Part shown: positions 32,370-41,772 of the stretch, one piece after another
How the letters are laid out: each line of letters begins with the position of its first letter
Numbering within the stretch: position 1 is the first letter of the stretch
Source: UBA6016 sp041915365
GTDB lineage: Bacteria; Campylobacterota; Campylobacteria; Campylobacterales; UBA6016
Assembly (NCBI GenBank): GCA_041915365.1
Contig: JAYSBP010000016.1
Coordinates: 1-51,860 of the forward strand
Direction of reading: 5' to 3'
Length of the DNA stretch: 51,860 bases
Translations under genes and position numbers: made by a program
The notes under the pieces: generated by a model
Seen by the model: only the letters and a program-made list of their open reading frames with translations
The model's database searches: none
What the model was told of the DNA's origin: nothing

Positions 32370-33137
32370 ATGCAAAAAGAGAAACTTGTCATAAAAGTCG
32401 GCTCTGCCGTGCTCACAAAAGAGGGCAAAATAAGCGTTGAGCGAATACAAAACCTTGTAGAGTTTTTAGCCGAGCTTACATCAAAATACAAAGTAATACT
32501 CGTAACCTCCGGAGCGATAGCTACTGGACACACTATATTGCCCGCCATCTCTAACAAAACAACTGCCGGCAAGCAAGCACTTGCGGCACTTGGACAAGCG
32601 GCTTTAATCAATAAATATCAAAAAGAGTTCAAAAAATTTGACATCACGGTAGCGCAAATACTGCTAACAGCCGAGGACTTTGACTCAATAAAGCGTTCTG
32701 AAAATGCAAAGGCGGCAGTCAATACACTTCTTGACAACAACATTGTTCCTATAATTAACGAGAACGACTCTGTCATAGTAGATGAGATACTAAGAGGCGA
32801 TAATGACCAGCTATCCGCTCAAGTGGCACACTACTTTGACGCCAAAATGCTGGTTATCTTATCTGACATTAAAGGCTACTTTGACAAAGACCCAAATAAA
32901 TATCCAGATGCCAAACTAAGAAAGACGGTATCTTGTCTAGACGACGCCGAACTAAATGCGGACTACAATCCACACGATGCTTTTGCAACAGGCGGCATAG
33001 TCACAAAGCTAAAAGCGGCAAACTTTTTACTAAATCACAATAGACAAATGTTTTTATCTAGCGGATTTGATCTTCAAGCGGCGAAAGAGTTTTTAGTGAG
33101 CGGGTTACAAAACGAAGGAACTCTTTTTAGCAAATGA
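32370..33137 (+). CDS. proB: Glutamate 5-kinase
   Basis: This 255-residue amino acid kinase makes gamma-glutamyl phosphate, the first step of proline synthesis. Motifs are V-I-K-V-G-S-A-V-L-T, V-T-S-G-A-I-A-T-G, I-N-E-N-D-S-V and G-G-I-V-T-K-L-K-A-A. The C-terminal PUA domain of the E. coli enzyme is absent, as usual in this phylum. It is 5 bases after obgE and overlaps fmt. Confidence 0.95.
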   Translation: MQKEKLVIKVGSAVLTKEGKISVERIQNLVEFLAELTSKYKVILVTSGAIATGHTILPAISNKTTAGKQALAALGQAALINKYQKEFKKFDITVAQILLTAEDFDSIKRSENAKAAVNTLLDNNIVPIINENDSVIVDEILRGDNDQLSAQVAHYFDAKMLVILSDIKGYFDKDPNKYPDAKLRKTVSCLDDAELNADYNPHDAFATGGIVTKLKAANFLLNHNRQMFLSSGFDLQAAKEFLVSGLQNEGTLFSK

Positions 33138-34042
33138 AAAAAAATATAGTATTTATGGGGAGTGCAGACTTCTCTAGCATTATTTTAGAGTCTCTCATCG
33201 GCGATGACAGATTTAACGTCTTGGCTCTTTTTACACAGCCCGATAAGCCTGTGGGCAGAAAGCAAGTTATGACTCCGCCGGATACGGCCGTATGCGCAAA
33301 AAGATTTAATATTCCAACTTTCCAGCCGCAAAAAATATCCGAATGTACCGCTCAAATCAAAGAAATGAAGCCTGACTTCATAGTTGTGGCCGCCTACGGA
33401 CAGATACTAAAGCAGGATATACTAGACATTGCTCCGTGTATAAATCTTCACACGTCATTTCTACCAAAAAATAGAGGGGCGGCGGCGCTTCAGACTCATA
33501 TACTAGAAAATGATGATTATGCCGGAGTAACAGCAATTTGGATGGATAGAGGTCTTGACACAGGGGATATACTAGGCAGTCTGTTTTTTAGACCGGATGG
33601 ATGCGCAAAGTTTAACTGTCTTTTAAAACATCTAGGATATCAAGCGGCAAATCTAACAAAAAGTGTAATTTTAGAGTTTCAAACTATCAAACCACTCCCT
33701 CAAATAAACGCAGATGCTAGCTATGTCGGCAAACTGACTAAAGAGGACGGTGCAATAGACTTCCACTCGGCGAAAAAAGCTTTTAAGAAATTTTTGGCGT
33801 ACTACCCTTGGCCTGGGATATATATATCGTCTGGACTAAAGATAAAAGAGGTATTTATAAATGAGCTAGCCTCGTCAAACGAGGCCGGCAAGATACTACA
33901 AATCGGCGAAGATGACATAACGGTTGGTTTTGAGAGCGGTTCCTTGAAAATTTCAAGGGTTCAAGCCCCGACAAAAAATGAAGTTTCTGCCTTGGAATAT
34001 ATAAGAGGCAAAAGGTTAAATATTGGAGATACTTTGGTTTGA
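33134..34042 (+). CDS. fmt: Methionyl-tRNA formyltransferase
   Basis: This 302-residue enzyme formylates initiator Met-tRNA. It has F-M-G-S-A-D-F-S at the N-terminus and N-L-H-T-S-F-L-P-K-N-R-G-A-A (normally S-L-L-P-x-x-R-G-A-A). M-D-R-G-L-D-T-G-D-I-L and a C-terminal OB-like domain follow. It overlaps proB and birA by 4 and 20 bases. Confidence 0.95.
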   Translation: MKKNIVFMGSADFSSIILESLIGDDRFNVLALFTQPDKPVGRKQVMTPPDTAVCAKRFNIPTFQPQKISECTAQIKEMKPDFIVVAAYGQILKQDILDIAPCINLHTSFLPKNRGAAALQTHILENDDYAGVTAIWMDRGLDTGDILGSLFFRPDGCAKFNCLLKHLGYQAANLTKSVILEFQTIKPLPQINADASYVGKLTKEDGAIDFHSAKKAFKKFLAYYPWPGIYISSGLKIKEVFINELASSNEAGKILQIGEDDITVGFESGSLKISRVQAPTKNEVSALEYIRGKRLNIGDTLV

Positions 34043-34658
34043 CGAGCTAAGCTCCACACAAACATACCTCGTAGAACAAATAAAAAGCGCCTCTTTAAGT
34101 GCACCTGTATGTGTCTCTGCACACAGACAAACAAGCGGTTTAGGCTCGCGCTCCAACGTGTGGGAGCAGCAAGAAGATGCGCTTTTGTTCTCTTTTGCTT
34201 TTAAGAGAGCATTATTACCGCACGATTTAAAGGTAGAATCGGCGTCAATATATTTTATGTACATTCTAAAAAATATTCTTGCCAATAAAGGCTCGAAATG
34301 CTGGCTCAAATGGCCAAACGACATATACATAGATGACAAGAAAATAGCAGGAGCAATTACATCTTTTTTGAAAGAAAATGATACGCTCGTGTGCGGCATA
34401 GGCCTAAACATATCTGGTTCAAAAAAATATGGAAATTGCGATATCCAAACGGACAAAAAAAACCTACTTTGTGAGTATCTGTCTGGATTTCAGGCTCCCC
34501 CGAGCTGGAAGGATATTTTTATAAAATTTGAAGTAGAATTTTTAAAAACGAAAGAAAAAACGCTACTTTACGGCAGTCTAAAAAGCCACGAAAATGTCAC
34601 TCTAAACAGTGATGGCTCCCTTTGCGTAGATAATAAAAAGGTATACAGTTTAAGATGA
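34023..34658 (+). CDS. birA: Biotin--[acetyl-CoA-carboxylase] ligase
   Basis: This 211-residue ligase lacks the DNA-binding domain, so it is not a repressor. It has D-E-L-S-S-T-Q-T-Y, A-H-R-Q-T-S-G-L-G-S-R-S-N-V-W (the biotinyl-AMP loop, less Arg/Gly-rich than in E. coli) and L-K-W-P-N-D-I. The start is TTG at 34023, 7 bases after AAAGG and inside fmt. A second biotin gene, bioV, is in the same window. Confidence 0.92.
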   Translation: MEILWFDELSSTQTYLVEQIKSASLSAPVCVSAHRQTSGLGSRSNVWEQQEDALLFSFAFKRALLPHDLKVESASIYFMYILKNILANKGSKCWLKWPNDIYIDDKKIAGAITSFLKENDTLVCGIGLNISGSKKYGNCDIQTDKKNLLCEYLSGFQAPPSWKDIFIKFEVEFLKTKEKTLLYGSLKSHENVTLNSDGSLCVDNKKVYSLR

Positions 34659-35470
34659 GTGAAATAATTGCTATAGCAAATCAAAAGGGCGGCGTTGGCA
34701 AAACGACTACTGCCGTTAACCTAGCCGCATCTTTGGCGGTAGCCGAAAAAAAAGTGCTTCTCATCGATGCCGACCCACAAGCAAATGCTACGACAAATCT
34801 TGGCATTCATAGAAATAGCTTTGAATACAATATATATCATGCCTTTATAGGTTCCAAAAAGCTTTCGGAAGTTACGCTCGATACAAATTTGCCGCACTTA
34901 CACCTTGTCCCGTCCAACATAGGTCTCGTGGGAATCGAAAAAGAGCTCCATGACAAAAAAATACAAAATAGAGAACTAATACTAAAAGGTCTAATTGCGG
35001 AGATAGAAAATAAATATGACTACATCATCATAGACTCTCCACCTGCATTAGGTACAACAACCGTAAATATATTATCGGCGGCAAATTCACTTATAATACC
35101 TATACAATGTGAATTTTTTGCCCTTGAGGGTCTAGCCCAGCTACTAAATACAGTAAAAATAGTCCAAAAAACAATCAACCCAAAACTTCGCATAAGAGGC
35201 TTTTTGCCTACTATGTACAGCACACAAAACAACCTTTCAAAACAAGTATTTTTGGATTTAAAGAGACATTTTGTCGACAGGCTATTCAAAAATTCTACCG
35301 ATGTCGACAGTAATGACGAAACGTCGTCTTATATCGTAATACCGAGAAACGTCAGGCTTGCAGAGTCTCCTAGCTTTGGCAAACCTGTAATTTTGTATGA
35401 CGCAAAGTCTCCCGGCTCAATCGCTTATCAAGAGTTAGCTTGCTGTCTTCTAAAGGATGCCAATGTCTAA
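34655..35470 (+). CDS. parA: Chromosome partitioning ATPase ParA (Soj)
   Basis: This 271-residue deviant Walker A ATPase has the motif K-G-G-V-G-K-T-T (11-18) and signature lysine Lys11. L-L-I-D-A-D-P-Q-A-N-A-T and I-I-I-D-S-P-P-A-L follow. It binds the nucleoid and moves ParB-parS complexes. It has no N-terminal HTH, as expected for a chromosomal ParA. It overlaps parB by 8 bases. Confidence 0.95.
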   Translation: MSEIIAIANQKGGVGKTTTAVNLAASLAVAEKKVLLIDADPQANATTNLGIHRNSFEYNIYHAFIGSKKLSEVTLDTNLPHLHLVPSNIGLVGIEKELHDKKIQNRELILKGLIAEIENKYDYIIIDSPPALGTTTVNILSAANSLIIPIQCEFFALEGLAQLLNTVKIVQKTINPKLRIRGFLPTMYSTQNNLSKQVFLDLKRHFVDRLFKNSTDVDSNDETSSYIVIPRNVRLAESPSFGKPVILYDAKSPGSIAYQELACCLLKDANV

Positions 35471-36311
35471 AGCGTCTGGACTAGGCAGGGGACTTGGAGC
35501 AATCCTAGAAGAGGTAGAGGAAGCATATAAGCAAAATAGCGGTTCTAGTGAATTTGTAAAAGAAATAGAGCTAGATGAGATAATTGTAAACCCATTCCAA
35601 CCTAGAAAGCAATTTGACCCAGAGTCTATAGCCGAGCTTAGCGAATCAATAAAAAGACACGGACTACTTCAGCCAGTCGTAGTCATAAGAAGCAATGATA
35701 AATTTATGTTAATAGCCGGAGAGAGGAGACTTAGGGCCACCAAGCTTGCCGGTGCAGAAAAAATCAAAGCTATCGTCGCCGACATAGACAAAGATAGAAT
35801 TAGAGAGCTTGCTCTAATAGAGAACATCCAAAGAGAAAATCTCAACGCAATAGAATTGGCGATAAGTCTCAAAGAGCTGATAGAAGAGCACGATTTGACA
35901 CATGAAGAGCTATCTGATATCGTCAAAAAAAGTAGAAGCTTCATAACCAATACTCTTAGATTGCTACAACTTGACGACTATGTTAAAAATAGACTTATGC
36001 AAAACAAAATTACGCACGGGCATGCAAAAGTCCTTGTCGGCCTAAGCGCAGATGAACAAAAAAAGATAACTGATTCTATAGTTGGTCAAAAACTAAGCGT
36101 GAGAGACACGGAAGAGCTTGTTTCAAAAATAAAAGAACCGATTAAAGCCGCAAAAAGAGCACCGTCGTTATCTGCAAAAATAGAACTTGGCAAACTTATA
36201 TCTACTCTAAATGAGACTTATGGACTAAAAACCAAAAAAACAGCCTCGTCACTCACAATTCAATTTGAAAATCAAGAACAAATTGAACTACTACTAAAAA
36301 ATCTAAACTAG
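35463..36311 (+). CDS. parB: Chromosome partitioning protein ParB (Spo0J)
   Basis: This 282-residue protein begins S-K-A-S-G-L-G-R-G-L-G-A-I-L. It has I-V-N-P-F-Q-P-R-K-Q-F, the CTPase motif G-E-R-R-L-R-A-T-K-L-A-G and the HTH L-S-D-I-V-K-K-S-R-S-F-I-T-N. ATG 35463 is chosen over ATG 35457 because AAAGGA is 5 bases before the former but touches the latter. I saw no parS-like 16-mer in the window. Confidence 0.95.
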   Translation: MSKASGLGRGLGAILEEVEEAYKQNSGSSEFVKEIELDEIIVNPFQPRKQFDPESIAELSESIKRHGLLQPVVVIRSNDKFMLIAGERRLRATKLAGAEKIKAIVADIDKDRIRELALIENIQRENLNAIELAISLKELIEEHDLTHEELSDIVKKSRSFITNTLRLLQLDDYVKNRLMQNKITHGHAKVLVGLSADEQKKITDSIVGQKLSVRDTEELVSKIKEPIKAAKRAPSLSAKIELGKLISTLNETYGLKTKKTASSLTIQFENQEQIELLLKNLN

Positions 36312-36355
36312 CGATAGGGCTAATTTTTAATCACGCATTTTTAGCTTGTATGTGA

Positions 36356-36361
36356 TAAAAT
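36356..36361 (+). promoter_or_regulatory. Candidate promoter of the atp operon
   Basis: TAAAAT, preceded by TGTGA and a T-rich upstream stretch, lies 31 bases before the atpF' ATG in the 80-base gap after parB. AAAAGGAG at 36376-36383 is the ribosome binding site. Confidence 0.5.
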
Positions 36362-36391
36362 CCTAAGTCACTACAAAAAGGAGTGCTTTTT

Positions 36392-36811
36392 ATGCTAGAC
36401 ATTCAGCCTAGCCTACTTGTGTTTGAGATTATTACATTTCTTGCGCTGGTAGCTATCTTAAATCAAATTCTTTACAAACCGATGCTTGGCTTCATGGAAG
36501 AGAGAAATTCTAACTTGCAAGCCGACGCGGGTCTCGCCGATGCACAAGAAAGCGAGAAAGAAGCCATTACGGCGGAAGCAAATAGAGTGCTTGCCGATGC
36601 TAAAGCGGAGGCTGCAAAGATAAGGCATGAAGCCGTAACTGCCGCAAAATCCGAAGCTGAAGGCAAAATAAATGCCGTCAAGGATCGTGCAAAAGCGGAT
36701 ATATCAAACTACTCAACTGAGCTAGAAGCTCAAGAGGCCGAGCTAAAATCCGTAATCATGTCCAATGCGGCAAGCTACAAACAAAGCTTGGCAAAAGCTC
36801 TAAAAATATAA
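36392..36811 (+). CDS. atpF': ATP synthase F0 subunit b'
   Basis: This 139-residue protein has one N-terminal membrane span (L-L-V-F-E-I-I-T-F-L-A-L-V-A-I-L) and a long Ala/Glu/Lys-rich helix forming the peripheral stalk. ATG 36392 lies 8 bases after AAAAGGAG; the GTG at 36383 is inside that site. Two b-type genes in a row (b' and b) are normal in this phylum. The a and c subunit genes are not here. Confidence 0.92.
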   Translation: MLDIQPSLLVFEIITFLALVAILNQILYKPMLGFMEERNSNLQADAGLADAQESEKEAITAEANRVLADAKAEAAKIRHEAVTAAKSEAEGKINAVKDRAKADISNYSTELEAQEAELKSVIMSNAASYKQSLAKALKI

Positions 36812-36823
36812 GAAAGGTTGCAA

Positions 36824-37345
36824 ATGAATGTTGTCAAAGTAGCATCAGTATTGCTTCTTGGATCGGTTGCACTTTTTGCTTCCGATGCTGGGCACAATAC
36901 GCAGACAGACATATTGCCTAGAACGGTAAACTTTCTTATTTTTGCAGCACTTGCCTATTACTTGCTGGCAGAAAAGCTGAAAGGTTTTTTTGCAGGAAGA
37001 TCCGCTTCAATAGCGAAAGCTTATGAAGATGCGGAGAACAAAATCAAAGAAGCTAAGGCTGCTTTGAACGAGGCAAAAGCAAAAAAAGACGAAGCATCGA
37101 AACTTGCAAGCAAGCTTATAGCTTCCGCAAAGACAGATGCAGTAGTTCAGGCTAAAAAAATAGCGGAATATGCGGACGAAGAAGTAGCTAGAATACAAAA
37201 ATCAACAGAAGAAGAAAAAGCTATGTTGAGGAAAAAAGCTATTATTGACGCCGTTGAGGACGCAATGAGCGAAATAGTTGACAAAGAGGGCTTCGGCGTC
37301 GATGAAAAAGATTTTGCAAAAATCATTGCAAAAAGGGTTGCTTAA
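36824..37345 (+). CDS. atpF: ATP synthase F0 subunit b
   Basis: This 173-residue protein has two hydrophobic segments at the N-terminus (V-A-S-V-L-L-L-G-S-V-A-L-F-A, possibly a cleaved signal, then V-N-F-L-I-F-A-A-L-A-Y-Y-L-L). A long charged coiled coil follows. It forms the stator stalk with b'. ATG 36824 follows AAAGG by 6 bases. Its stop overlaps the atpH ATG. Confidence 0.95.
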   Translation: MNVVKVASVLLLGSVALFASDAGHNTQTDILPRTVNFLIFAALAYYLLAEKLKGFFAGRSASIAKAYEDAENKIKEAKAALNEAKAKKDEASKLASKLIASAKTDAVVQAKKIAEYADEEVARIQKSTEEEKAMLRKKAIIDAVEDAMSEIVDKEGFGVDEKDFAKIIAKRVA

Positions 37346-37893
37346 TGGTTTCATCAATATCTAAAAAATACACAAGGGCGCTTGTAGGCTCTCTAAATAA
37401 TGACGAACTCCAAAAAAGCTACGAATCTTTAAGTAAGATAAGTGGCGCAATCAAACTATCAAAATTCCAAGATATTATAGGCTCAAAAGAGGTTTCTTTG
37501 GAGCAAAAAGCAGCTTTAATTGCAGAAATATCTGGAAACAACGAAGCGAAACTAAAAAACTTTATAGCACTTCTTCTAAAAGCAAAAAGGATTGATATAG
37601 TCCCTGCTGTTGCGGAGGAAATTAGAGAATTTTTGGCGGCAAAATCAGGAAAAGCAGCGGGCAGAGTAACAGCCTCTTTTGATGTCGATAATGCCGATAT
37701 GCAAGAAATTGCAAAGGTTCTTGGCTCAAAACTACAAAGAGAGATAGAGTTGTCTTTTACAAAAACTGACGCCTCTCGTTTCAACGGTATTAAAGTTGAA
37801 ATAGACGATCTCGGAGTAGAGGTTGAAATTAACAAAGACGCACTAAAGAATTCTGTTATTGCGCATATCTTAAATACAACTAAAATCTTTTGA
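37345..37893 (+). CDS. atpH: ATP synthase F1 subunit delta
   Basis: This 182-residue protein links the b stalk to the F1 head. An alpha-helical N-terminal domain starts I-S-K-K-Y-T-R-A-L. A C-terminal part contains the usual D-x-x-G-V-E-V-E-I-N-K-D-A-L-K-N-S pattern close to the family ending. It is in the standard order before atpA. Confidence 0.95.
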   Translation: MVSSISKKYTRALVGSLNNDELQKSYESLSKISGAIKLSKFQDIIGSKEVSLEQKAALIAEISGNNEAKLKNFIALLLKAKRIDIVPAVAEEIREFLAAKSGKAAGRVTASFDVDNADMQEIAKVLGSKLQREIELSFTKTDASRFNGIKVEIDDLGVEVEINKDALKNSVIAHILNTTKIF

Positions 37894-37904
37894 AAGGGGA
37901 CACG

Positions 37905-39431
37905 GTGAGCACTAAAATAAATGCTGACGAAATTAGCTCAATAATCAAAGAAAGAATTGAAAATTTTGAGCTAAAAGTAGATATTAATGAAACCGGTAAA
38001 GTAATTAGTATCGGCGATGGTATCGCTAAAGTTTACGGTCTAAAAAATGTTATGGCCGGAGAGATGGTCGAGTTTGAAAACGGAGAAAAAGGTCTTGCGC
38101 AAAACCTTGAAGAATCAACAGTTGGTGTTGTTGTTCTTGGTAAAGGCAAAGGTATCGTTGAAAACACTACCGTAAAAAGACTAGGCAAACTTCTAAAAGT
38201 TCCTGTTGGCGAAGCTATGGTTGGAAGAGTTGTAAATGCTCTTGGTGAGCCAATCGACGGCAAAGGACCGATAGCTGCCACTGAAACAAGATTTGTTGAA
38301 GAAAAAGCTCTTGGTATTATGGCTAGAAAATCTGTTCACGAACCTCTTCAAACTGGTATTAAAGCGATTGATGCACTTGTGCCAATCGGTAGAGGTCAAA
38401 GAGAACTTATCATCGGCGATAGACAAACAGGTAAAAGTACAGTTGCTCTTGACACTATCATCAACCAAAAAGGTCAAGGCGTATATTGTATATATGTTGC
38501 TATCGGCCAAAAACAATCAACCGTTGCTCAAGTTGTTAAAACTCTTGAAGAACACGGCGCTATGGAATATACAACTGTTGTTGCCGCTACTGCGTCTGAG
38601 AGTGCTGCTCTGCAATTCCTTGCTCCATACTGCGGTGTAACAATCGGGGAATACTTCAGAGACAATGCAAAACACGGCCTTATCGTATATGATGACCTTT
38701 CAAAACATGCGGTAGCATACAGAGAGATGTCTCTACTACTTAGAAGACCTCCGGGCAGGGAAGCTTACCCTGGTGACGTATTCTACGTTCACTCAAGACT
38801 TCTTGAAAGAGCGGCAAAAGTTAACGACGAACTTGGAGCGGGAAGCCTTACTGCACTACCAATCATCGAAACTCAAGCTGGCGACGTATCTGCATATATC
38901 CCAACAAACGTAATTTCTATTACTGATGGTCAGATATTCCTTGAAACAGACCTATTTAATGCGGGCGTTAGACCGGCAATTAACGTAGGTATCTCAGTTT
39001 CCAGGGTTGGAGGTGCCGCTCAAATTAAAGCTACAAAACAAGTTGCAGGAACACTAAGACTTGACCTAGCACAATTTAGAGAGCTTCAAGCGTTTGCCCA
39101 ATTTGCTTCAGACCTTGACGAAGTAAGTAGAAATCAGCTTGAAAGAGGTCTTAGAATGGTTGAAGTTCTAAAACAAGGACCTTATGCCCCTATAGCTATC
39201 GAAAAACAAGTTTGTCTAATATTTGCTGGTAACGCTGGATATCTTGACGGCATGAACCCAAAAGATGTAACGACTTACGAAGCTGAACTTTATGAATTTA
39301 TCGATTCTAAATATCCTCAAATATTTGAAGATGTTAGAGCTAAAAAACAAATCGATAAAGAGAATGAAGAAGTTCTAAGAAAAGCGCTTGATGAGTTTAA
39401 GGTAATTTTTTCGTCAACAGCTAAGAAATAA
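37905..39431 (+). CDS. atpA: ATP synthase F1 subunit alpha
   Basis: This 508-residue non-catalytic nucleotide-binding subunit has the P-loop G-D-R-Q-T-G-K-S-T. A-L-P-I-I-E-T-Q-A-G-D-V-S-A-Y-I-P-T-N-V follows. The start is GTG 37905, placed 5 bases after GAAAGGGG and giving S-T-K-I-N-A-D-E-I as the N-terminus; the in-frame ATG at 37890 is inside atpH and upstream of the site. Codon use is clearly biased to CTT, GTT and GGT, unlike flanking low-expression genes. Confidence 0.98.
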   Translation: MSTKINADEISSIIKERIENFELKVDINETGKVISIGDGIAKVYGLKNVMAGEMVEFENGEKGLAQNLEESTVGVVVLGKGKGIVENTTVKRLGKLLKVPVGEAMVGRVVNALGEPIDGKGPIAATETRFVEEKALGIMARKSVHEPLQTGIKAIDALVPIGRGQRELIIGDRQTGKSTVALDTIINQKGQGVYCIYVAIGQKQSTVAQVVKTLEEHGAMEYTTVVAATASESAALQFLAPYCGVTIGEYFRDNAKHGLIVYDDLSKHAVAYREMSLLLRRPPGREAYPGDVFYVHSRLLERAAKVNDELGAGSLTALPIIETQAGDVSAYIPTNVISITDGQIFLETDLFNAGVRPAINVGISVSRVGGAAQIKATKQVAGTLRLDLAQFRELQAFAQFASDLDEVSRNQLERGLRMVEVLKQGPYAPIAIEKQVCLIFAGNAGYLDGMNPKDVTTYEAELYEFIDSKYPQIFEDVRAKKQIDKENEEVLRKALDEFKVIFSSTAKK

Positions 39432-39447
39432 GTAAAGAGACAAAAAA

Positions 39448-40338
39448 ATGGCTAACCTAAAAAACATTCAGCGCAAAATCAAAAGCGTTCAAAACACGGG
39501 CAAGATAACTAGAGCGATGAAGCTTGTCTCCACGGCTAAACTAAAAAGAGCCGAGGAGCTAGCCAAAGCTTCCAGAGAATATGCTTCGAAATTGAATGAA
39601 GTTTTGTCAAACATAGCCTGCAATGTCAATAAATACGATATTAGCGGTTTTGGTTATGATGCAAAACTGTTCAAGAAAAACGATGATGAAAAGGTAGTCG
39701 ATTTGATTTTTATCACTTCCGACAAAGGTCTTTGCGGTGGTTTTAACGCACAAACGATCAAAGCCGTAAAAAATCTATATTCGAAGCTAAAAAGCGAAGG
39801 TAAAACTGTAAGAATAAGAGGAATAGGACGAAAAGGTATCGACAACCTCAAGTTCAACCAGATTGAACTAGCTGAAACAAACATAGGCGTATCCGGAGCA
39901 CCTTCTTACGAAAAAGCTCAAAAGATAATAGAAAAAGCTTTTGTCGACTTTACGGAAGGCAAAACAGACAGAGTTGTTATCATATATAACGGTTTTAAAA
40001 GTATGATAGCGCAAGAGATAAGAGAAGTTGAGCTTTTACCTGTTAATTTGGAAAAGGCCGGCAATAGCTCATGCGAATCTATAATTTCAACAGAACCAGA
40101 TGATAGCAAAGTAATTTTGGACTCATTGATGCAAAAATACATTGAGTTCAATCTTTACTATTCACTTATTGACTCTCTTGCAGCAGAGCACGCATCTAGA
40201 GTTCAGGCTATGGATGCCGCAAACAGAAATGCTAAAGAGATGGCAAATAACCTGACTGTTCAATATAATAAAGCAAGACAAGAATCAATTACGACAGAGC
40301 TAACAGAAATTATCAGCGGTATGGAATCGCTTAAATAA
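39448..40338 (+). CDS. atpG: ATP synthase F1 subunit gamma
   Basis: This 296-residue central shaft protein has an N-terminal helix (K-N-I-Q-R-K-I-K-S-V-Q-N-T-G-K-I-T-R-A-M-K). The Rossmann-like core has T-S-D-K-G-L-C-G-G-F-N, and the C-terminal helix has R-V-Q-A-M-D-A-A-N-R-N-A. It couples rotation to catalysis. Standard position and length. Confidence 0.97.
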   Translation: MANLKNIQRKIKSVQNTGKITRAMKLVSTAKLKRAEELAKASREYASKLNEVLSNIACNVNKYDISGFGYDAKLFKKNDDEKVVDLIFITSDKGLCGGFNAQTIKAVKNLYSKLKSEGKTVRIRGIGRKGIDNLKFNQIELAETNIGVSGAPSYEKAQKIIEKAFVDFTEGKTDRVVIIYNGFKSMIAQEIREVELLPVNLEKAGNSSCESIISTEPDDSKVILDSLMQKYIEFNLYYSLIDSLAAEHASRVQAMDAANRNAKEMANNLTVQYNKARQESITTELTEIISGMESLK

Positions 40339-40355
40339 TAAAGGAGATATGAGGG

Positions 40356-41762
40356 ATGGAAGGTATAGTAAGCCAGGTAATCGGTCCGGTTGTCGACGTA
40401 GATTTCGACAACGGGCAATTGCCAAACATTAACGATGCGCTTGAAATTAACTTCAGTGCAGAGGGCAAAAACGTAAAACTAATCTGCGAAGTTGCGCAAC
40501 ACGTTGGCGACAACAGAGTTAGAGCAATTGCTATGGACATGACAGAGGGTCTATCCAGAGGAACAACGGTAAAGGCTTTGGGTGCTCCAATCAAGGTTCC
40601 TGTCGGTACTGAAGTACTGGGAAGAATTTTTGACGTTACAGGTAACGTTATTGATGACGGTGCGGCTTGTGAAGCTAAAGAATATTGGTCAATCCACAGA
40701 GATCCGCCAAAATTTGAAGAGCAAAATACTCAATCAGAAATGTTTGAAACAGGTATCAAAGTTGTCGACCTTCTAGCTCCATACGCAAAAGGTGGTAAAG
40801 TTGGTCTATTCGGTGGTGCGGGCGTTGGTAAAACGGTTATTATTATGGAACTTATCCATAACGTTGCCTACAAACACAGCGGTTACTCAGTATTTGCTGG
40901 CGTTGGCGAAAGAACAAGAGAAGGTAACGACCTTTATCACGAAATGAAAGAGTCAAACGTTCTTGACAAAGTTGCTCTGTGCTACGGTCAAATGAACGAG
41001 CCACCGGGCGCAAGAAACAGAATCGCACTTACTGGTGTAACCATGGCTGAATACTTCAGAGACACTATGGGCCTTGACGTTCTTATGTTTATCGACAACA
41101 TATTCAGATTTGCCCAGTCAGGTTCTGAAATGTCGGCTCTTCTAGGAAGAATCCCTTCTGCCGTTGGTTACCAACCGACACTTGCAAGAGAGATGGGTGC
41201 ACTTCAGGAGAGGATTACGTCAACTAAAAAGGGGTCTATTACATCTGTTCAGGCTGTATACGTTCCTGCGGACGACCTTACCGACCCTGCTCCGGCAACA
41301 GTTTTTGCCCACCTTGACGCAACTACGGTTCTTAGCAGAAAAATCGCTGAAAAAGGTATCTACCCTGCAGTTGACCCACTAGATTCAACATCTAGAATGC
41401 TGGACCCAAAAATTCTTGGTGAAGAACATTACAAAATAGCAAGGGGCGTACAGGCTATCCTTCAAAAATACAAGGACCTACAAGACATCATTGCGATTCT
41501 TGGTATGGACGAGCTTTCTGAAGACGATAAACTTACTGTTGAAAGAGCTAGAAAAATCGAAAGATTCCTATCTCAACCGTTCTTCGTTGCTGAAGTATTT
41601 ACAGGAAGCCCTGGCAAATACGTATCACTTGAAGACACAATCAAAGGCTTTAAAGAGATACTAGAAGGTAAACACGACTCTGTACCTGAAATGGCGTTCT
41701 ACATGGTTGGCGGTATCGACGAAGTACTTGAAAAAGCTGAAAAGCTAAAGGCAAAAAAATAA
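40356..41762 (+). CDS. atpD: ATP synthase F1 subunit beta
   Basis: This 468-residue catalytic subunit has the P-loop G-G-A-G-V-G-K-T and the catalytic G-E-R-T-R-E-G-N-D-L. D-N-I-F-R-F-A-Q-S-G-S-E-M-S-A-L-L-G-R holds the DELSEED-region partner, and the loop itself reads D-E-L-S-E-D. AGGAGAT precedes the ATG. The codon bias is like atpA. Confidence 0.98.
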   Translation: MEGIVSQVIGPVVDVDFDNGQLPNINDALEINFSAEGKNVKLICEVAQHVGDNRVRAIAMDMTEGLSRGTTVKALGAPIKVPVGTEVLGRIFDVTGNVIDDGAACEAKEYWSIHRDPPKFEEQNTQSEMFETGIKVVDLLAPYAKGGKVGLFGGAGVGKTVIIMELIHNVAYKHSGYSVFAGVGERTREGNDLYHEMKESNVLDKVALCYGQMNEPPGARNRIALTGVTMAEYFRDTMGLDVLMFIDNIFRFAQSGSEMSALLGRIPSAVGYQPTLAREMGALQERITSTKKGSITSVQAVYVPADDLTDPAPATVFAHLDATTVLSRKIAEKGIYPAVDPLDSTSRMLDPKILGEEHYKIARGVQAILQKYKDLQDIIAILGMDELSEDDKLTVERARKIERFLSQPFFVAEVFTGSPGKYVSLEDTIKGFKEILEGKHDSVPEMAFYMVGGIDEVLEKAEKLKAKK

Positions 41763-41772
41763 AGGCTAGCTT

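Noticed and set aside
34655..36391. parS site near parAB
   Set aside because: I looked for a TGTTTCACGTGAAACA-like palindrome and did not see one; the origin region is probably elsewhere.
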